A stretch of 64,000 nucleotides of DNA. Source: Chrysopilus asiliformis. Taxonomy: Eukaryota > Arthropoda > Insecta > Diptera > Rhagionidae. The position numbers and the translations under genes were made by a program. The DNA lies in the NCBI GenBank assembly GCA_964034945.1, contig OZ035962.1:114453234-114517233 (forward strand), read 5' to 3'. The first letter of the stretch is position 1. The number at the start of each line of letters is the position of its first letter. Below the pieces are notes generated by a model. It had not been told where the DNA came from, did not search any database, and was given only the letters and a program-made list of their open reading frames with translations. Below are positions 1-41,512 of the stretch, piece after piece.

Positions 1-1212
1 TGTTTTCTCTGCTAGAATACAATGAGCCTTCTGTGCATCTCATGAGAATATAATTTGAATTCTTGCAACGCCCCCGACTGCTTTATAAATTTCTAAAGCA
101 ATGTTTTACTTACTTCATTATAAGAAAGTATATCTCGGTCTCATTTCAGGCGCGATAACAAATGGAAATTTAATCATGTGCAAGCTAGTTGTTTTTTGTA
201 ATCTCATTCAATTGTACGGGAGTAGTATGGCTAGGCTATTGGATTGTAGCTCCTCCCACTAATTTTATATTATTAGTTGAATGCATATGTTTCATTCACA
301 ATTCACAATATTTTATACAATTTATCCAATTCCAGACAAATTAAAATAGTGTTTTTTTGTTTATAACCCCTAAAAACATATATGATAATTTATGTTTGAG
401 CGAATATTTGAGAACGCGTATTACATAAAATAATGAATTTTTAATTGAATAAAAAAATTAAGGTTGAATAATTTATCACATTTTTTGGCACATTTGTGCT
501 TATGTGCCTTTAATACGAATTTCGATGTAAATCCGAAGAATTTGAAAGTGGGTTATCTATTTGGACATCAACAGATTAATCACTGGAAGCAACACAAGTT
601 TTTTTTTCTCTAAATCGCATTATGTGGTTTTTACCCGCACATTCAAATATTTTCCTAAAACATAAAAAACTTTATTTATTAATTTTCAGAGATTCGTTTT
701 TATTAGTTTCTTGTAGGGCCAACGATGAATCTTTTTGTTGTATGAAATATGTATTATTTCATAAGGACTCAACTTTTTTCTCGTTATAGTAACTGGGTAT
801 ACTTTTTATAAGAAGAAGATTTTAAATTCTATGATGAATTTCAACTAAAATTTGGTTTAAGGCAAAATATATATAGTTATGTATATAGCTTTTAGATAGG
901 ATTTTCATACATTTTCACACAGAAATATTTAGTTTGAACAAAGTATAGTTATGTATCAAAACGTAGTCTCCATAAAATTGTGGTATTAATGAATCGATAT
1001 ATTTTTAGTTTGAAACTTCTCAGCCAATCACTACTTTTGGCGTTATAACCAACATAATTTATAAAAGTCTTTGATTCAGTTAGTACCTACGATATTTAAA
1101 TTGCCATGATGTCCGATTACATACTGTTTTCTAATTTGGATACGGATTTTGAAAAAAGTTTTGTCATACCAACATTTAAATCACACAATTTTATGCCATA
1201 AAACCAAAAGTA
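1..1212. other. AT-rich flank, no gene recognised
   Basis: I see no convincing exon, RNA gene or bounded mobile element here. The sequence is AT-rich with homopolymer runs and ends at the TA that flanks the pogo-like element. Confidence 0.5.
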
Positions 1213-1546
1213 GGGGAGACTGGGGTGTTCTGGACCGCATTTTCATTTTGGTTAAAAACTCGCAAAAAAATAACTTTTTCTGAAAATTTCAAAGCTTGAA
1301 TTTGTAGTACGATAAATAACCTCTCTTTGGGTCACAGCAGTTCGGTCAAATTGTATTAAATTATACAAGTTTTATCAGTTGGCGCAAAAATGGCGTTTTT
1401 GCGATTTTGAAAAATCTCGGGGTATTGTGGACCACTTTGTAAATCGATTAAAAATGGAAAAATGTGATAGACAAACTTTTTTTTTTGATTCATATATTTA
1501 TTATATAACAGACAAAGTGAAATGAAGTGAAAAATTGCAATGAAAA

Positions 1547-1892
1547 TCAGTCCGAAACGCAATGTTCGCAAGTCCAGTAACTTGCAGTCATTCCGGAGCA
1601 TCCCAAGTGAACAGCTCGATCGCACACGTTGCAATGGATGGTATTTCGGCGGTTCATTTTTTTTGGCATATTTTTCTTACAAATTATGCAGAAATCGATG
1701 TATTCTTCCACCTCACAATAGGTTGAAGATGGTTGTTTCTTCTGTGATGTCTTCGATTTGACACGATCTTTTTGCTTTTTCGATTATGGTTTATCACCTT
1801 TTCTCTCCAATCTCTTTCGCTTCATATCAGCCTTCGCACGAAGGTCATTTACATCCTCTGGCGATGTCAAAACGGCCGATTTAGAAACTAGC
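1547..1892 (-). pseudogene. C-terminal remnant of a transposase with a PHD-like zinc finger
   Basis: On the minus strand a continuous frame ends at the stop at 1549-1547. It reads a Lys/Arg-rich linker and then a Cys/His cluster with spacing C-x2-C-x15-C-x2-C-x4-H-x2-C-x9-C-x2-C, the C4HC3 order of a PHD finger. The last interval is shorter than usual. One in-frame stop (1786-1784) breaks the linker, and the upstream catalytic part is cut off by the nested insert near 1893. Some insect pogo/Tigger-type transposases carry a C-terminal zinc finger like this, which fits the TIRs around it. It is not a functional gene. No host gene is recognised, so domestication is not supported. Confidence 0.6.
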
Positions 1893-1894
1893 TT

Positions 1895-2276
1895 GTATAC
1901 CCGTCGTTGTCGGGTTAAGCTTTTTGTCTAAATTTTAGAATACGAAGAAAACCGGAAAGAACTTAAAAACTTTTTAATGGGTCTATGTTGGGGCTGGACC
2001 CCCGACGAACATCTATGCCAAATTTCAGGCCAATCGGTTCAGTAGTTTCCCCGCGAAAGAATAACACAGCGCAAAAACTAAGTTTCGAAATCACTTTACC
2101 CCCTCCCCTTACTCCCCCACCCCTCGCGCTACTTTTCCGTATGCCTATGTTGGAACCAGAACTACCACAGGCACTCATGCCAAATTTCAAGTCAATCGGT
2201 TCAGCCGTTTTTGCGTGAAAGAGGAACAGACAAACAGACAGGCAGACATACACCAACTCATTTTTATATATTAGTA
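1895..2276 (+). mobile_element. Nested RTE-like non-LTR 3-prime end
   Basis: The insert interrupts the pogo-like element. It begins near ATACCCGTCG, has two related blocks with TGCCAAATTTCA and CAATCGGTTCAG (about 2013-2043 and 2178-2207), and ends in a GACAGGCAGACATACA stretch and a TATATATTAGTATGAT-like tail. That arrangement is typical of short 5-prime-truncated RTE-class insertions in insects. No reverse transcriptase coding remains. A similar ATACCCGTCG...GACGGGTT start occurs at 12007-12024. Confidence 0.5.
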
Positions 2277-2778
2277 TGATTGCCGAAAATCTAATGCTGT
2301 TTTTTTGCATGAAAAAATACTTATATGCATCAAATACACAAAGTTTGCTTGTCAAAAGTCAAGAATTGAGTGGTCCATAATTCCCCGACAAAAGTGGTCC
2401 ACAATTCCCCGAATGCTCTTTTTTACAATATGGCAGCTATTAGTAGCACAATGCAAACTTCATGCAAAATTTCTTGTCAGTGTCGAATGCTTAAGGCTCC
2501 GCGAATATTATCAATATATTTACTTGAGTTGATTCTCGAAAAATGTGGTTAAATTTAAGCGAAACACAAGAAGAAGAAAAAATTTCGAAGTATCACTTTT
2601 CTATTTGCTATCGAAGCGAGGTGATAGTGCGTATACACAAGTCGAGTACTGTTAGGAAAATTAGCTTAACATGAGGCAAACTGATTACAGTTATTTGCAG
2701 CTACCAACCACTACTAGGGGGGAAAAAATGACGCTGGTCCGCAATTCCCCGTGGTCCAGAATACCCCAGTCTCCCCTA

Positions 2779-5700
2779 CATGTTTGTTAATTGAAAAATG
2801 TGGAAAAACTGCTAAATTTATTTAAAATAATTTTATAATTTTTCTTGTGATGCCAAATTCAATAAATTTTCTATCAAATGCGACAAAAAAAAAACTCCGT
2901 ACGACTGTACGTTTTAGGTTTGATGAAAAAAATTAAACACCATTTACTACTGTTGGCGAAAATTGAATTTTTGATGAAATTTGGAACTCTTCCTATATAA
3001 AACTACAAAAACCTTAAAAATTATGAAAATTTAATAAATTTTTTGTTGTTTTTTTGATTACCTACCTTACCTACTTACTAAGGTCCATGATTTTTCCGAT
3101 CAAACCACAAAACTAACTATGGAGTAACTTAAAAATATTCCAAAGTTCAGGTAAGTCAGTTTACGAATTATACATATGTGCAAACACTATCATTCACCGT
3201 GTGTCAAACCGTTACTAGTTTGAACGTATCGAGGTGTAATCTTTATAGTAAATACGCGTATTCTTCTTTCGTATTGACAGTGATGTGATTGAAGACGGGA
3301 CAAAATATACTTGAATGAGATACCAGAAAACAAGATAGCATAACGAAATGTTCAGGTAGTAAAGTTAGTATTATGATAACTACGTATAACCATTAACAAG
3401 GTATCTATCTTTGTGTATATATGTATTTTCCAGTATAAATTGTTTGCGTACCTGTACACAGATTTGACGATTGTTGTATAGAAGAAAAATTTTCTATATT
3501 GCATGTGTTTGGTGATTATCTCACCTGGCCCATACGACTATTGCAGCAGTGGTAGCGCTGGATGAAATTTTATGTTTTATACACTGTAAAATCGAAATGG
3601 TTGACTGAGAAAATAACTCAAGAGGGCATCCACTGTGTCAGTCGTCGTCTTACTACTTTTCCGTGACGAACCTAGAGAAGTTATTAAAAGTCAAGGCAGT
3701 AATTTGATTATTGTTTAATTATATTTTCAAATTCTTTCTATAAATTGTTGTTCGTTTTTAGTTATTTTTTTATTTAATTGTTTATATCGGTAAAGACTGC
3801 GTTCATTTTACAATTATTACAATTTTTTCTAGTCGGAACATTATCCATGTTACGAAGAAAGTTTTTTTTAAATTAAACTTTTTATAAGTGATGTGCTTTT
3901 TTATACCAAGTGTAAATTGTGATTTATTGTTTTAAATAACTCTAGTTGGGTTTATAAAAAATTCAAAGTGCGTATGATCTTCGCGAAAAAAATATAAAAA
4001 ATATTTGATAGTTATCTCTACTTGGTTGAAAATATTTCGTTTGGGCCTTTTCTTGTGCGCATCAACTATTTTAACAAACAAAACTGAACCGGACATTGTG
4101 GTTGTTGTTTTTCGATGTTGCTTTAAGAGGAAAAAAGACAAACTTGCAAGGTAGAAAAAACAGACGCTACAGGTAGTCAACCTCAATCAGAAACCGAGTG
4201 CGTGTCATTTCCCTTAAGGAGGTGGTTATCATAACAAGAAATTTGCATCATGAGATGTATTGCGCCAGTTGTACCGATCCTGATTTTGTGGAGCCCAGGA
4301 AATCCTTTTGAAATTATAATTACTATGCCTAGCCTATCTACCTGTTGCTTTTGCTATGAAGTGACACGTGTTAATATGTATTCGTGTATTTTTTTCATCG
4401 AGGTGTTAGTTCAGTCTACTACTACTGATATTTCTTCGTCCTCCACTTCTGTTACTTTGATTGTTTTTTATAACTGGTCATGTTTTTTTTATCAAAAGTT
4501 AACTGGTTTTTACTGAACTTAAGAAAATTTCCACAATTTCGAAGTTTTCAAATTTCTTGTTCATTGCCAGCAATTTATTCGATTTAATGCCTAAATTCGC
4601 TTGACAGTTGATAACAGAACTGATTGGAATCCATATAACCTACATATTAAAGTTATATGAAATTGGTTTATCATCAATTTTATTAAGTACCTACCTTATA
4701 CTTATTATTAATCTTGCGAATACACTATTTCAAAAATGCAAGTAATTTCTATGATTTAAAAATAATCACAAATTGTTTGAAATCAAAACCAACTTATAAT
4801 ATATTTTCACCTGCTTTTCGCAGAAAGTCATTGCATAATCGAGAAAATGGAGCTAAATAAAGCTATTATACAGTGCAAACAACGGATCTTTACAGTTTAA
4901 CAAAATGAAGCTTAAATTCCAACATAGGAATACATTTATTGTGAATTATGCAATTGGATGCACCGATTAAATTTTATTTATTCTGTTTAAAAACGTTAGT
5001 GGCCTACGATTTGGAGATATTTTATTAGTGTAGGACTATTTGCATGACGAAAAAGGAAATTGAGCATTCAGTTTATCAAAAATAAAGAAGCTCAAAGAAT
5101 GTCATAATAATTGCTCATTTGTTTACCAATTTATACATGCAGTTGAATTATCTCATTTATGATTTGTGAGTGTAATTCTAGTTAGGATCATATTTTGTAA
5201 CTGTAAAAAATGGTCTTTGTAATGGGCCAATAAGTTAATTTCCCCAAAATTTTACGAATGATTCGAATTTTGCGGAAATCGGGCGAGAATTGTTATCTTC
5301 TCACTAGAAGTCTTATAGCATATCTTATGTATCAGTTTTCTAGAAATTTTTTAAATATCAATCAGAGTCACAATTTTGTAGATTTTTTAATTAGCGGGCC
5401 TATAATTCTAGAAGTTTTGAAAGCTAAAGAAATGAATGAGTAAATTAAAAAAACATTTTAAGTCAAACAACTGAGTGTACTTATGATTGATCTTGCCAGT
5501 CGGGGCATATAAATTAAAAGCAATTAAAAGTTTTTAAAATACCTTAAAAGCAATTAAAAGTTTTTAAAATACCTTAAAAGCAATTAAAACTTTTTAAAAT
5601 ACCCACTTCAATTCCAAAATGGTTATTAAAAACTCTACAGCAGATGCTATTTAAAAAATGCGATTATTCTTACAAACACGTGCGAATAGATCTTGTCTAA

Positions 5701-7391
5701 AAAGTCATATAAGTTTGAAGTATACAATTTTTGCGTATTAGCTTCGTAATCGTTTTACCTACTCTGAAATCTATCCCATTGCATATTGTATTCTTGTTAG
5801 CTGTATATTTCAAGTTTGGGAATTTCTTTCATATGATTGCTAAGAGCCAGAAATAAATATAAATCAGCCATAAAAAGTTTTGACAAGAAAAAAACATTTA
5901 TATTGAGTTTTATTAACCATTTATTTGCGCTTTAAACTAAAATCATAAACGTTTATTACATGGTTTCGTTTAAAATATAATTACCAAGAAAAAAAAAAAT
6001 AATAGTACCAACATTTTTCTTATTTACATCAGTTTAAGGCATTATCCCACATTCAAATCGGCTGAAAATTGCGAAAACGAAGAAAAAAGATAATTGACAT
6101 GAAAACTGCATGAAAAGTTACGCAGAGAAAAATGTATTGTATTTCATTTGCTTACAATTGAATCGAAAAGTTATACAGAAAATATTTTGTGGTTCTAAAT
6201 AAAAAAAAAACTGGCATTAATTATCGCAACAATTATTTTTTTCTGTTGTTTACAGAAATCCGGCGAGCTGAGAAAAACATTTAAGTTTTGTAATCGGTTG
6301 TTTGCCCAAAACTTAGAATTTTGGAAGACAAACGTAAATTTTTCGCCTAGTTGGTCTTGAAGCAAGACTCAAATTTGTTCTGGAATTTATCGTGACGCTC
6401 TATTCTCACGCATATATTTAGCTCTCTTTTACCGATGAAAAATTTTCATTTACTATTTTAAGCTCAATTTTCAGACAATTTGAAGTAGAGAAATTTTTTA
6501 AAACCCTACTTTGTATGTTTAATTTTAGTAGTTTATAATTATCATAAATTATAACCGATGTTTCATTTTCTTAAAATCTTTTTTTGTCTTTTTACTGCTT
6601 TCCCAAAAAGGACGAAAGATCGCAAAGTGCTCGTCCTGAGTTTAATTTTGTGAGTTTAGGGTTGCAACGATAACTTTACGACCATTTGTGCTACTTGGGT
6701 TTAGATCGAAATTGTGAATTTTAAATTACATTTACCGAGTGACTTAAAAAAATCAGTTAACTTTCGTATTGCACGTATTGAGAATTATTAAGATTTATCA
6801 TGACTTCTTGGTTGATTTGAATAAAATTTTCATGCGATTCAGTCACATTCGAATATTTTCAAATACTGCCAAAAATCACATCTGTAAATTTCTGTTGCGA
6901 ATTTTCGCTTTATTAAGACTCCTTAAATCACTGGAAATATCTGGTAACCTCCTTAGCGGTAAACTAGCAGTGATCGAGAAATTCTTATTTTCTTTTTTTT
7001 TTTATATTTTACCGTTCTAATGATGAAGCTACATGGAGGGGTTTTGTGAGACATTGTTTATTTAAGATTTTGTGTTTAGATTCATTTTAAAAATTTCGTC
7101 TGTGGTCAAACAGATTGTTTCAACCAAATTTTTTTTTCAAATATTCACAGTTAAACAAATTAACTTGTTCTAATATGCTTGAAGTTAAGTAAAACAAGGT
7201 GCTATTTAAATAAATTTAGTAAAGTTTATCATAATTTATATGTGCAAAAATCTAGTGTGAATAAAATCTAAAGTTAATAATAACTAGTTAATAGCAACCG
7301 AAGTAATAGATTAATTATTATATTGACAGATATTCGTTTATTAATGTGATATTGATCGTGATTTACATTGTGGCGATAAAAAGTCGATAAA
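2779..7391. other. Upstream flank of fusilli; no exon identified
   Basis: This 4.6-kb AT-rich stretch lies between the pogo-like element and the first fus coding exon. The fus promoter and any 5-prime untranslated exons should be here or beyond, but I could not pick out a transcription start. The short open frames show no domain and no coding-like composition. A 30-bp tandem repeat lies at 5521-5603. Confidence 0.4.
5521..5603. repeat. 30-bp tandem repeat, about 2.8 copies
   Basis: The unit starts CAATTAAAAG and ends ACCTTAAAAG. Two copies are identical and the third, partial copy has one change (AAAAC for AAAAG). Confidence 0.85.
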
Positions 7392-36137
<28,746 letters not shown>

Positions 36138-36431
36138 GCACATAAGCTTCGACTGGGAGAAAGGCTAAAATACTTCCAGTGTGACGACTTTAAGTCTCTA
36201 AAACTTGAAAATTCCTGCTATTTGTTAATACTACATTCTCGAAACTCGATTCACTCAAATCTGCAAGTGCAATATAATGAAAATTTGCCAATTTTCAATA
36301 GAAAACGAATTTTACATATATATTTTAATTATGTGTAACTCAAACAGAAAAACTTATTTTCATATTTGAATTTAATTCTAAGTAGGAAAAAAAATACTAA
36401 ATGCCGTTTGTATCAACGAAACTTAAACCTT

Positions 36432-36582
36432 GTCGCGATTAAACATAAATTGTGATTTTTTTAATGATTTGACATTAAAATGTCCCGTGGAGAAACCTTT
36501 TGCCAGATTTTTTTTAATATCTTGCAATGGTCATTTTAATCGCAGGCCATGAAAAAAAAATCGCAATTTATGTTTAATAGAG
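36432..36582. repeat. Short inverted repeat, probable MITE
   Basis: GATTAAACATAAATTGTGAT and its near-complement ATCGCAATTTATGTTTAAT face each other about 105 bases apart, in what may be the fus 3-prime UTR. No clear target duplication. Confidence 0.5.
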
Positions 36583-38744
36583 ACCTAAAATTTGTAACTT
36601 ATGTTCAGCTTAAATTATTTAAGTCACAGAATTTCTACGGTTTAAGTAGATTAACCTTAACTTATTTTTTTAGAATAGTTGGCACAAACGGCCCTAAATG
36701 ATATTTTATATTTAAGATAACGAATAGAAATATACATCACATCCAGCACATGGGAAATATTTTCTGATTCAGCCATAATATAATTTGTTCCAAATGGCTT
36801 CATCAGAAATAAACTATGTATGTGGTACTATGTGGACCTTTAGAGGAGTATTCTTTTTAGGCAACCTTTTCATTTCATCAAAGAACTTATGTATACGAGT
36901 GTAAGTAACACTAAGTGCAAACCTTTATTTCTGCATTTTTGTGTCAGAATTCTAAAATATTTATATATCACCAAATTTAATCTGTGTGTGACATGACACA
37001 GAAATCTTTTTAACAGCTAATCTTGAGCGTTAAGTATTGTAAGTTTTAATTCCAGTTATTGATATTTGTGGCTCATGAGATTTTAAAATTCAAAGGTTCA
37101 GTAACTATACTAAATTTAAAAAAAAAATACTATTTTTGAAATATTTTGCTTTGAATCCTTTGCACAGCCAATTGAAATTGGCTCGTTTTACATAAATTGT
37201 TAAAATGTTATATGTTATTATTATAATTGTTAATATATTATATTGTTATAAAATAGTTGTCTTTATTGATTATATTGTCTTTAATACAACAAAGAATACA
37301 TTGAAAGTAAAGTCAATAATTCGCCACATTAAATATTATAGAGAATTGCAGTGTTAACAAAATACTTATAGACTATTGTTATAAAACAAATCGTTACTCC
37401 TGAATCCAACATCTGTTTGTTTGAAATATTGTGACATATTCTTGTAATTGTATAAAATTAAAGAAGTGCTTTAATCGGTAGATTGGCTAAAAACTCATAA
37501 AGATTCCCAAACTTTTAAAGTTGATTGTTTTGAACACAACAGCTGTATTGCATGTCATATTTAGTATAATGAGTATATAAATACTTCTTGTTACCATATA
37601 ATTACATATAAAGTAAATAGAAAATGACAGATAAAAATATTTCTTAATTCCTACTTATATTTATTCTATGTTTTTTTCATTTATAGTAAAATTGAACAAA
37701 TGTTTGTTGCATTTTTTTTAAGTAGACTTAATGGATACTTGCGCTTTATTGTTTTCTTTGAGGTAATAAAATTTATCCTGTAAAACATAAAACTACAAAA
37801 ATAGTAACAGAAAAACGTAAAGGCTTCTAGTATTAGCCAAATTAGAAAAAATATAATTAGATTCTTATAATTTTATATACAGAAAAAAATTCTACAGCCT
37901 CTAGATTAAATTGTTATTAGATAGGACTAAATTGTTAATATTTTCTCATATATTATATTTATTGCCTTTATAGATTAAGTTTTGTTAAGTATTTGCTTAT
38001 TTACTTATTTTAATACGCAAAACAATAAATGTCACAAAGTCTTCCTTTTTCAACTGAAAATTTCTGTTAGTAGAACAAAACTATGAAAATATTTCAAGCA
38101 CATGGTGTTATTTCATAACTCAGTAAAATAAATTAAAACTGAATAAATTGATCAATGTGAAAATCTAATACTATGATATAAAGAAATTGTGCAGATATTA
38201 TAATCTAGATTTTTCTACTATATTAATAGAATATTAAAAATACATAAAAAATGAGTTAAAATAAAATTTTTGCGATCGAAGTTGCTTCGTATGCTTTGCA
38301 ACTTATCGTATTTTTTTCAGCAAGATGTTCATATCGAAAATACTTTGAAGTAATTTTTTTTACTTGAAAAAAAAGGTCATTAGTACCATTCTCTTGATTT
38401 CTTCACGTTTACTAAATGTCGCTATTCTAGTTCTGTAAAGTCCATCTGTATCTTTAGATTTACAACTCCAATACATTTTAGTATTATAGATCTGTAACTT
38501 TAAAAACATAACAATAAGTAAAATTAGCAGGGGTGGAAAACGTTATCGTAACATAATGAAATAACAAAATGATTTTCTGGAATTTTCTTCAAAATTACTT
38601 TATAGTGTTATAAACATTAATTCGTAACGGAAACGGAAAACAATTATTTGGTTTTTTTCGTTATACAGTGTTATTTTTCTGCTAGAAATTTTCATAATGT
38701 AAAATTGACAGGTTAGTTATATTTAAGCAGAAAAAACAACACTA

Positions 38745-38930
38745 AAGGCTCAACTATGATAGACATAACAACGCATATGTAGCTGCATATGTCATTTCCA
38801 GAATAAGAAAGTCAGTGTTATTACCCACAATAGACATGTGCCACTTTCAAACCTTCGTTAAACATTCGTTAAGCATGATGGGAATTTGACATTTACATAT
38901 GCGCTCTTATGTCTATCATAGTTGAGCCTT
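38745..38930. mobile_element. 186-bp MITE with TA TSD
   Basis: Inverted termini AAGGCTCAACTATGATAGAC, extending to about 24 bp and then imperfectly through GCATATGTA, are flanked by TA (38743-38744, 38931-38932). Confidence 0.78.
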
Positions 38931-39296
38931 TAAATCTAAGTCTATCATGACACTAAAGTAAAAAAAAAACAAATTCAGTTGTAGTTGTAGATAGAGTTGT
39001 AAAAAAGTACAGTAAGCAATAGAAAAAGCCGCCCTTGAATTTTTTTTCTAAAATGTCAAAAAACTAGTAACATTGAAAACTCACAAATTGTGCAAGTATT
39101 ATTCTCTAATTTCATAAGTAAAATGCCATAGATGAAACAGGATTAGAAGAAATTGAAAACTAACGGTGACTTAAAAAATCTCGTGTCCGTGCTCGTTTTT
39201 GTAGATTGGAAAAAATATTTCAATGTGACCTGTAGCCCAAAATTATTAAGAAAAAAAATATTGAAATTCTAGAGATCGAGATAATAGAGATCGAGA

Positions 39297-40176
39297 CAGT
39301 GTACTCTCGGTAATGTGAACACTTAGAAATAAGCGATTTTTCGCATTACGGAATGGTCCACATTATCGGATCTGAGCTAAATTCGAGAAAAACGTTCGCC
39401 TTATTTTGTGGTTTGATTTTCTGGCGGTGGCGGCGCTAGTGTCTGAGTACAGTAAACTTACGTTTTATGAAGGAATTAATTTTGAAGCGCATACCCCCGT
39501 CGCACACTGAAAGTAAAATCCTTAGCATTTACATTGGTGACCGCACACTTCAGCGAAACTATGAAACTACGTCGCCTAGTCATGGGCGACACGGACTAAG
39601 CTCGCTCGCGTAGTTCAGACCTGAATTACGCGAACGACTTCGCTGGCATCGCTGACACTCACTTATACACACTTTCGGCGTTCTACAGTGTAGAATCGGT
39701 GTTTGCAAAAGTGCAGCATTTTGTGGACATAAATGTGTAAGTGCCAATTGCATACAACTGATGACATACATTTATTTAAATATCGCCACGTAGTTTAGCT
39801 CAAAAAGGATTTTCTGAAAAATTAAGGATGAAGTGGATATATCTGTTGGATCTGTTTGGGTCCGGTCTCCTAGAGATTCGTCAAGTGAGAGCCTCCAATG
39901 ATATCATGCGGAAATCCAATTCGCGCTGCGTAAACATCTGCGATATGCCGAAAAGTCTGCAAAAGGTAAACTGCATCAATTCCCTAAAAATTTCCGCAAT
40001 GGTTAACGGAGATCGATTGAATGGATCAGATTGATCGCTCAACAAATGTCTGGCTATCGTTGTTCTATCTACGGATACGCGGGGACGCCGCAAAGTAACG
40101 GGATCTAGATTTAATGTCAACATAATGGGATCTAAGTACACATTACTGGAATATTCACATTATAGGGTGTCCAGAT
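39297..40176. mobile_element. Possible TA-type element enclosing a U-box fragment
   Basis: The left side has CTCTCGGTAATGTGAACACT and GCATTACGGAATGGTCCACA. The right side has ACATTACTGGAATATTCACA and ATTATAGGGTGTCCAG. These words are related both directly and as inverted copies, as in subterminal repeats of pogo/Tigger-type elements. No clean target duplication was found, so the element is tentative. Confidence 0.35.
39881..40141 (-). pseudogene. Fragment of a ubiquitin conjugation factor E4 (UFD2/UBE4) U-box
   Basis: Minus-strand frame with LDPIM-x-TL-x2-[19 protein letters not shown] and DPFNRSPLT (core at 40138-40001), the hallmark order of the U-box at the C-terminus of UFD2/E4 ubiquitin ligases. 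Matching stops abruptly: the residues before LDPIM lack the usual PDEF and those after SPLT do not continue like an E4. I see no other E4 exon nearby. It is most likely a captured or retroposed fragment rather than a gene; the last exon of a degraded copy is an alternative. Confidence 0.7.
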
Positions 40177-40277
40177 TAGCGAAACCACAATGTAAATCTT
40201 TTGGATAGTTCCAGTACGAACTTCTTTAAAAAAAACTGAAAACAAAGTTAATTTTTTCAACAAAATTTTCGAAATAA

Positions 40278-40414
40278 GACGGTTCGGAACTTTTCGAAAA
40301 TTTTCGAACCGTCAACCGTTTTCCGAAGACCATATTCTAGTATTATATAGTCACTCTAATTTTAAAAAATTTACCGACTAATTTACCGACTAATTTATCG
40401 ACTAATTTACTGAC
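40278..40414. repeat. Small hairpin and 12-bp tandem repeat
   Basis: GACGGTTCG pairs with CGAACCGTC at 40278-40312. At 40371-40414 the unit TTACCGACTAAT repeats about 3.7 times with single changes. Confidence 0.7.
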
Positions 40415-40490
40415 AAAGATTCTGCTCATCACAGAAATTATTTTAATTTTAAACTTTTTCGCGGGTATTTTTTTTGTCCATTGTAGGACT

Positions 40491-40970
40491 GTGTCTACAT
40501 TGGGATTAACTTTGAGGCGGCACGTCTTTCCTCATTTTGTTGCCGTGTGCACACGGTTCGCCTTTTTCATTCGCTAAAATCTTTCGCCTTTTTGACGTTA
40601 AGACATTGACATGAAAATAACCTCAAAATTTAACTCAGTTGTAAAATGATTGCCGTGAATTTTGTTAAATTTAATGAAAATATGGATCATATATGGATCA
40701 TATAATAATTGCAGTAACAAGTTTATTATATGCTTTATCAGCAACGGCTCTATTTTTGTGCCAATCTGTAGAAGAAAACTCCGAATTTTTGATGCGCACG
40801 ACTCCACAGCAAACAACGAAATGACCAATAAAAGCAAAACGAGACACAAACCGGTTTGCGACCGATAATTTTAAGTGAATTCGTTCGCTCTTTTTGGTTT
40901 CCCTCCCCACTGCGTCCCTCACCCTCACGAATGACGTGTCGCCTCAAAGTGAATCCTGGTGTAAAAACAA
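40491..40970. mobile_element. About 480-bp MITE
   Basis: ACTTTGAGGCGGCACGTC on the left and GACGTGTCGCCTCAAAGT on the right are inverted, with weaker similarity continuing outward (TCTACATTGGGATTA versus AATCCTGGTGTAAAAA). The interior has no recognised coding sequence. Confidence 0.6.
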
Positions 40971-41512
40971 TCTAGGATTGGCAATAATTGTGTTTTTTTA
41001 TGTAAAGGAGTGCACACATGACGGCGACACCGTGATTTTAGCTAAAGCGCGAAACGTTCAAATAGAAGGTAAAAATGAAATTTAGCAATAATAAGTATTG
41101 TGGTGACAAAAAAAAGAGTTTAGTAAATATGCAGTGTTTTGGAATTTAATGATTCACAAAATTCAAATTTGTTGTGACGCTTAGGTACATGCCATATGTT
41201 CCACTCGGCCGAAGGTGACGACGACATCTGTGGTGACGCTGTCATTTGTTTGGGGCTTTATAATAACCAATACATGGCAGTTGGGATATATAATTACATT
41301 GATAAGTTTTCGAGAATTTTATTTATTGCGTTTCATGTATTAAACGCTGACATGTAAAGGTTGTGTATTAAGTCTCAATTATAATAACCGGCAGCAATAT
41401 AGTGACAACAAAAACACGAATACTGCCGTGTTAAATACATTGAACTGCTGAAACCCGACGCCGAGATTTTTTTCACTGCACTATGACATCAGAGGGGCTT
41501 TCAGCCAATGTA

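Larger units (their letters stand above)
1213..2776 (-). mobile_element. Degenerate pogo/Tigger-like DNA transposon with TIRs and TA TSD
   Basis: The ends are inverted copies of GGGGAGACTGGGGT followed by TTCTGGACC, with one mismatch over about 23 bp. Each end is flanked by TA, the target duplication of the Tc1/mariner/pogo superfamily. A word like TGGTCCACAATTCCCC recurs near the termini (about 1419-1437 inverted, 2369-2390, 2394-2415, 2735-2752), like subterminal transposase-binding repeats. The interior holds a minus-strand coding relic and a nested non-LTR-like insert. At about 1.56 kb including the insert, most of a transposase is missing. Class assignment is inferred from the TA flanks and the coding relic. 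Confidence 0.75.
36138..39296. other. fus 3-prime UTR and intergenic DNA
   Basis: The first AATAAA I find after the 36137 stop is at 36808-36813, with another at 37765-37770. Two small inverted-repeat elements are listed separately. The rest is AT-rich with no recognised gene. Confidence 0.45.

Noticed and set aside
39828..40034. Plus-strand 68-codon frame beginning MKWIYLLDLF
   Set aside because: It is the shadow of the minus-strand U-box fragment, which has far stronger family similarity.
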